The position numbers and the translations under genes are program-made. A stretch of 8,418 bases of DNA. Source: Actinomycetota bacterium. Lineage in GTDB: Bacteria; Actinomycetota; Thermoleophilia; Gaiellales; Gaiellaceae. Positions 5,430-8,418 of the stretch are shown one piece after another. Under the pieces are notes generated by a model. The model ran no database searches. It was not told the origin of the DNA and saw only the letters and a program-made list of their open reading frames with translations. Position 1 is the stretch's first letter. Each line of letters begins with the position of its first letter. The DNA lies in contig VAXT01000119.1 of NCBI GenBank assembly GCA_005883245.1, positions 1 to 8,418 on the forward strand, read 5' to 3'.

Positions 5430-6623
5430 TTGGCGCAACTATCCCGCACCGAGGCACGACTCGCCGACCCGCGCTACCGCTGGGTCGTCCTCGCGGCGGG
5501 CACCGCTGCCCAGGCGGGGTTCTCTGCCGTCCTGATCGGGCTTCCGGTGCTCGGTCCGGCCCTCCAGGACCGCTACGACTTGTCCCTGAGCGAGGTCGGC
5601 ATCGCCTTCTCCAGCGTCTGGATCGGGCCGATTGCGACGCTCCTGCCCTGGGGGCTGCTCTCGGACCGGATCGGCGAGCGGATCGTCCTGGCGAGCGGCC
5701 TGGCCGGATGCGGCCTCCTCGTCGCCACCGCGGGTTGGGCGAGCTCGTTCTGGCTTCTCATCGCGCTGCTGACGATCGCCGGCGCACTCGGCGCGAGTGT
5801 CAACGCGGCCAGCGGACGGGCGGTCATGCAGTGGTTCTCGGCCGGTCAACGCGGGCTCGCCCTCGGTGTTCGCCAGACCGCGATCCCGGTGGGAGGTGCC
5901 GTGGCCGCGCTGGCCTTGCCGGCCGTGAACTCCGCCGCGGGGCTGAAAGCCTCCTTCGTCTTTCTCGGCGCGATCTGCATCGGGTGCGCGCTGTTCGCGG
6001 GAATCGCGGTGCACGAAGCCGACAAGGCCGAGGCCGCACTCGCAGCCGAGGACGTCGAGTGGACGCTCCGCGACCGGCGTCTCTGGATTCTCTCGGCCGG
6101 AAGCGACCTGTACCTGGTGGGGCAGATCGCGCTCCTGTCCTTCTTCGTGCTCTTCCTGCACGACGAGCACGGACTGAGCGACGCGGCGGCCGCCGCCGGA
6201 CTCGCCGTCATGCAGGTCGGAGCCGTCGTGACGCGAATCTCGGCCGGTCGGATCTCCGATTCCCTCGGCGCGAGGATCCGGCCCTTGCGCTGGATCGGCC
6301 TGGCCAGCTGTGCGGGCGTCCTGCTGACTGCGGTTTTGACCAAGGCGCCGGTCGCGGTCGTCCTGCCTGTGATGGTCGTCGCGGGCGCGGTCTCGATGGC
6401 CTGGAACGGGCTCTCCGTGACGGCGGCCGCGGAGCTCGCGGGCCTCGCGCGGAGCGGGGCCGCGATCGGCTTCCAGCAGACCACGCTCTCGGTGACGGGC
6501 CTCATCGTTCCGGTCGCGTTCGCCTTGGTCGTCGATTCGACGTCGTGGGAGGCCGGTTTCGCGCTCGCCGCCGTGGGGCCGCTCCTCGGCTGGGTGCTGC
6601 TCGGCCGCTTGCGCGAGAGCTAG
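5430..6623 (+). CDS. Major facilitator superfamily (MFS) transporter
   Basis: A 397-residue inner-membrane protein with about 12 hydrophobic segments by eye, split 6+6 by a charged loop near residues 190-212 (HEADKAEAAL and following). The MFS motif A is clear after the second segment: G75-LLSDRIGER-84. A degenerate copy, GRISDSLGAR, sits at the matching place in the second half. I chose TTG 5430 because it leaves a short cytoplasmic N-terminus (LAQLSRTEARLADPRYRW) before the first segment. The frame is open further upstream, but that extension is Arg-rich and overlaps the yciI-like gene. No ribosome binding site is evident, and a TAGGTT (5390-5395) could be a -10 element. Substrate unknown: no specific subfamily was recognised. 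The stop shares CTAG with that of the convergent DUF1385 gene. Confidence 0.87.
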   Translation: MAQLSRTEARLADPRYRWVVLAAGTAAQAGFSAVLIGLPVLGPALQDRYDLSLSEVGIAFSSVWIGPIATLLPWGLLSDRIGERIVLASGLAGCGLLVATAGWASSFWLLIALLTIAGALGASVNAASGRAVMQWFSAGQRGLALGVRQTAIPVGGAVAALALPAVNSAAGLKASFVFLGAICIGCALFAGIAVHEADKAEAALAAEDVEWTLRDRRLWILSAGSDLYLVGQIALLSFFVLFLHDEHGLSDAAAAAGLAVMQVGAVVTRISAGRISDSLGARIRPLRWIGLASCAGVLLTAVLTKAPVAVVLPVMVVAGAVSMAWNGLSVTAAAELAGLARSGAAIGFQQTTLSVTGLIVPVAFALVVDSTSWEAGFALAAVGPLLGWVLLGRLRES

Positions 6624-7402
6624 CCGAGCTCGCGGCGGACGACCGAGGCGACCGCGGCCAAGGCGATCCGCGTCTCCTCGATCGTCGGCTCCCGCGTCGT
6701 CAGCCGCTGGAGCGCGAGCCCCGGGACGAGGAACACGCGGGCAGCAGGCCACGTCGAGCCCTGAACCGCTCGCCAGAGCTCCATCGTCAGCCCGAGCGAG
6801 AGCACGGCGACGACCACGGGCGTCCAGAGCGCGGGCGCGAGCGGCCAGAGGCGGTCGGCGAGGAGCGACATCGGAACCGCGAGCGCCACGAAGTTCGTCC
6901 CGCAGCGCAGCGAGAAGCGCGACGGTCGCGCCGCGCCGTTCCAGGTCCTTCCGAGCTGCCCCAGCTCCGCCGCCGCGATCGCGCGATGCTCAGCCCCGTG
7001 CAGGTACAGCGTCCGGCCGCGCATGAGCCAGGCGATCAGGCCGACGCTCATCACGATTCCTGCGACCAGCGCCGCACGGCTGGGCAGGAAGACGAAGGCG
7101 ATCGGTGCCAGGAGCACCGCGAACAGCACGAGCCGCTCGAGCTGGCCCGCGACGCCTCCGCGTCGCAGCAGGGGCGAGACGGACATCCCGAGCCGGGCAA
7201 TCCCGCGCAGGAGCGGAATTCGCCGGGTGAATCGGGGAACATTCGGCATCTCGCCCTCGAGGAGCGAGCCGTCTCGGCCGGCGAATGCGAAGAACCGTTC
7301 GCTCGCGATCACGACGCCGTCCGGTCGGGCCATGCCTCCAAGCGCGGGCAGCGCGGTCGAGTCCGCACGGTCGAGCAGCGCGGCGAGGCCGGTCCCCTGC
7401 AC
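6620..7402 (-). CDS. DUF1385 (YqhQ-like) membrane protein
   Basis: A 260-residue minus-strand protein starting GTG at 7402 and ending TAG at 6622-6620. Family marks are HGAEH (135-139) and RCGTN (166-170), with potential metal ligands His135, Glu138, His139 and Cys167, and the C-terminal LQRLTTREPTIEE. Hydrophobic segments lie at roughly 91-108, 111-127, 170-185 and 192-208, so it is an integral membrane protein. DUF1385 proteins are called predicted metal-dependent enzymes; I know of no confirmed reaction. The N-terminus reads LGGMARPDGVVIAS in place of the GGQAVxEGVMMR seen in Bacillus YqhQ-type members, and the protein is shorter than those (about 320 residues). A nearby ATG at 7406 is in a different frame and would not give this protein. 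A TATAGG box on this strand (7454-7449) is the likely promoter. Confidence 0.87.
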   Translation of the reverse strand: MQGTGLAALLDRADSTALPALGGMARPDGVVIASERFFAFAGRDGSLLEGEMPNVPRFTRRIPLLRGIARLGMSVSPLLRRGGVAGQLERLVLFAVLLAPIAFVFLPSRAALVAGIVMSVGLIAWLMRGRTLYLHGAEHRAIAAAELGQLGRTWNGAARPSRFSLRCGTNFVALAVPMSLLADRLWPLAPALWTPVVVAVLSLGLTMELWRAVQGSTWPAARVFLVPGLALQRLTTREPTIEETRIALAAVASVVRRELG

Positions 7403-7446
7403 CCATGAAAGGTGCCTGAAAGCACAACCGCCGGCAAGTGCCGGGC

Positions 7447-7454
7447 GGCCTATA
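7447..7454 (-). promoter_or_regulatory. Candidate -10 box for the DUF1385 gene
   Basis: Read on the minus strand this is TATAGGCC, about 45 bases upstream of the GTG start at 7402. It shares the core TATAGGC with the plus-strand box at 7543-7550, which supports both being real promoters of a divergent pair. No clear -35 box was seen. Confidence 0.4.
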
Positions 7455-7465
7455 CGTCGGTGCGT

Positions 7466-7487
7466 CGGGTCCTACCAGCCGGACCCG
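7466..7487. promoter_or_regulatory. 7-bp inverted repeat between divergent promoters
   Basis: CGGGTCC (7466-7472), spacer TACCAGCC, GGACCCG (7481-7487). It is a perfect repeat in the 172-base gap between the DUF1385 and EthD-like genes. It covers the region where a -35 element of the minus-strand promoter would lie, so it could be an operator. No T-run follows on either strand, so a terminator is unlikely. Confidence 0.4.
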
Positions 7488-7542
7488 GTATCGGGGCGAG
7501 GAGCGCGGCCCAGGGGCACAGGCCATGTTTCGTTAGCCCTCC

Positions 7543-7550
7543 TATAGGCT
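7543..7550 (+). promoter_or_regulatory. Candidate -10 box for the EthD-crotonase operon
   Basis: TATAGGCT, 24 bases upstream of the ATG at 7575. It would put the transcription start near 7557 and leave a short leader containing the strong ribosome binding site. A convincing -35 box is not visible at the usual spacing. Confidence 0.5.
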
Positions 7551-7563
7551 CGGCGCGTCAAGC

Positions 7564-7570
7564 AAGGAGG
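7564..7570 (+). promoter_or_regulatory. Strong Shine-Dalgarno sequence AAGGAGG
   Basis: AAGGAGG ends four bases before ATG 7575. It is the only near-perfect ribosome binding site in the window and fixes the start of the EthD-like gene. Confidence 0.8.
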
Positions 7571-7574
7571 CCGA

Positions 7575-7853
7575 ATGGTCAGAGTGTTCGTCGTCTACGA
7601 GACCGAGCCCGATCCGGAGCGCTACGAGCAACACGCCGACCTGTGCCGCAAAGTGCCCGGCTCGACCTTCCGCCACGGCCGCGTCTTCGGAGCTCCGATG
7701 GGAGAGCCGCGATACAAGTACTACGCCGAGTGGGAATTCCCGGACATGGATGTCTTCAAGGCGGCAGGCCGCACGGACGAGTTCATGGCCACCGGCAAGG
7801 ACGCGCTGGAGATGGGCGTCCCGTTCCACGTCCACTTCGCAGAGATTGACTGA
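7575..7853 (+). CDS. EthD-family small protein (dimeric alpha/beta barrel)
   Basis: A 92-residue protein, ATG 7575 to TGA 7851-7853, start fixed by the adjacent AAGGAGG. It begins with a beta-strand-like segment (VRVFVVYETEPDP), followed by YEQHADLCRKVPG (17-29), the His and Pro-Gly pattern of the EthD family. The second half has strand-helix-strand features: KYYAEWEFPDMDVFKAA, then MATGKDALEMGVPFHVHFAE. EthD-like proteins are ferredoxin-like dimers named from an ethyl tert-butyl ether degradation locus. Most have unknown activity and lie beside catabolic enzymes. Its end overlaps the next gene's TTG start by 8 bases, so the two are translationally coupled and probably act in one pathway (inference). 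Length is normal for the family. Confidence 0.85.
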   Translation: MVRVFVVYETEPDPERYEQHADLCRKVPGSTFRHGRVFGAPMGEPRYKYYAEWEFPDMDVFKAAGRTDEFMATGKDALEMGVPFHVHFAEID

Positions 7854-8418
7854 GCCTTCGTACCCGCGGCCGGTCTCGCCCGATGAGCTTGGCTTCGAGA
7901 AGATCGTCTACGAGAAGGCGCCGCCCCGGGCGACGATCACGCTGAACCGCCCGGAGATCCTGAACGCTTTCGACTTTCAGATGCTCCGCGAGCTCGCGCG
8001 GGCCTGCGAGGACGCGTCGTGGGACGACGAGATCCGCGTGGTCGTGCTCACCGGTGCGGGGCGCGCGTTCTGTGTCGGAGCGGATCTCAGCTCTTGGGCC
8101 GAGGACTACCTCGACCAGCCGACCGAGTACTGGAAGTGGTTCGGCGCCTTCAAGGACGCCCACGACCGGCTGCGCGAGATCGGCAAGCCGACGGTGGCGC
8201 GCATCAACGGGATCGCGGTCGGCGGGGGGAACGAGCTCCAGATGGCGTGCGACCTCGCAGTCATGGTCGACGACGCGTTCATCCGGCACGTCGGGCCTGA
8301 GCACGGGTCGGTGCCCGCCGGCGGCGCGACGCAGTGGCTCACGATCATGGTCGGCGACCGCCGGGCCCGCGAGATCGTGCTCATGTGCGAGGAGATCCCG
8401 GCCGCGAAGGCCGAGGAG
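7846..8418 (+). CDS. Enoyl-CoA hydratase/isomerase (crotonase) family protein, N-terminal part
   Basis: 191 residues from TTG 7846, continuing past the right edge. I chose TTG because it lies in frame just ahead of the family's N-terminus, overlaps the EthD stop, and no in-frame ATG precedes the domain. Crotonase marks: TLNRPEILNAF (32-42), LTGAGRAFCVGADLS with the oxyanion-hole Gly78-Ala79-Asp80, and INGIAVGGGNELQMACDLAV with Glu130. Glu152 in GPEHGSVPAGGATQWL stands where the second catalytic Glu of hydratases lies; the spacing of 22 compares with 20 in rat hydratase (144/164). With both Glu present, water addition to an enoyl-CoA is plausible. The GPEHGSVPAGGAT segment also recalls the ring-hydrolase BamA/Oah group (GPKHGS-type), so a cyclic or aromatic-derived acyl-CoA substrate is possible. 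The missing C-terminus prevents a firmer call. Confidence 0.88.
   Translation, partial: MTEPSYPRPVSPDELGFEKIVYEKAPPRATITLNRPEILNAFDFQMLRELARACEDASWDDEIRVVVLTGAGRAFCVGADLSSWAEDYLDQPTEYWKWFGAFKDAHDRLREIGKPTVARINGIAVGGGNELQMACDLAVMVDDAFIRHVGPEHGSVPAGGATQWLTIMVGDRRAREIVLMCEEIPAAKAEE

Noticed and set aside
5026..5457. A 143-codon minus-strand gene reading straight through the yciI-like region
   Set aside because: Only about ten residues (MQFDSHTLVL) look like protein. The remainder is Arg-rich read-through after the frame break, and conserved YciI sequence is in the neighbouring frame.
5417..7408. Plus-strand open frame of 663 codons spanning the MFS gene and the antisense of the DUF1385 gene
   Set aside because: The product is Arg/Gly-rich with no hydrophobic or conserved segments, whereas the MFS and DUF1385 frames both carry family motifs.
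7412..7425. GTGC-6-GCAC and nearby CCGGC-4-GCCGG (7431-7444) small hairpins upstream of the DUF1385 gene
   Set aside because: The stems are only 4-5 bp and expected by chance in this composition. No riboswitch or attenuator features accompany them.
7403..7574. Possible tRNA or small RNA in the 172-base gap
   Set aside because: There is no GGTTCGA-type T-loop or cloverleaf pairing. The inverted repeat and -10 boxes explain the structure better.

Overview
This window looks like chromosomal housekeeping and catabolic DNA from a very GC-rich actinobacterium. The gene content suggests Thermoleophilia/Gaiellales or a relative: a futalosine-pathway menaquinone gene, a DUF1385 protein whose N-terminus reads GGMARPDGV, actinobacterial-type -10 boxes (TAGGGT, TATAGGCT), many GTG/TTG starts and 4-base gene overlaps. 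The taxon is an inference. I see no rRNA, tRNA, CRISPR array, insertion sequence, phage gene or recognisable defence system.

Layout. (1) 2-3482, plus strand, is a tightly packed run. It holds the 3' end of mqnD, a nucleotidyltransferase-fold protein with no canonical start codon, a 59-residue eight-cysteine DUF1272 protein overlapping it by 29 bases, a thiolase (GTGA overlap) and a DUF885-like metallohydrolase (ATGA overlap). (2) 3459-3521 holds three back-to-back inverted repeats, probably the end of that transcription unit. (3) 3570-5045 is an aldehyde dehydrogenase with a -10-like box exactly where a leaderless transcript would need it. (4) 5049-5343, minus strand, is a YciI-family gene split between two reading frames, apparently a pseudogene made by a small internal deletion. 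(5) 5430-6623 is an MFS transporter. It converges on a DUF1385 membrane protein (6620-7402, minus), and the two stop codons share one CTAG. (6) 7403-7574 is a divergent promoter region with a 7-bp inverted repeat. (7) 7575 to the end is an EthD-like small protein translationally coupled to a crotonase-fold enzyme that runs off the window.

How the genes may work together: thiolase, aldehyde dehydrogenase and crotonase all suit acyl-CoA and aldehyde catabolism. The thiolase resembles the 3-oxoadipyl-CoA type and the EthD partner is common in degradation clusters. However, the genes lie in several transcription units, so one pathway is not demonstrated. The most informative oddities are the start-codon-less nucleotidyltransferase gene, the broken yciI-like gene, the hairpin cluster after the DUF885 gene, and the ethD-crotonase pair.
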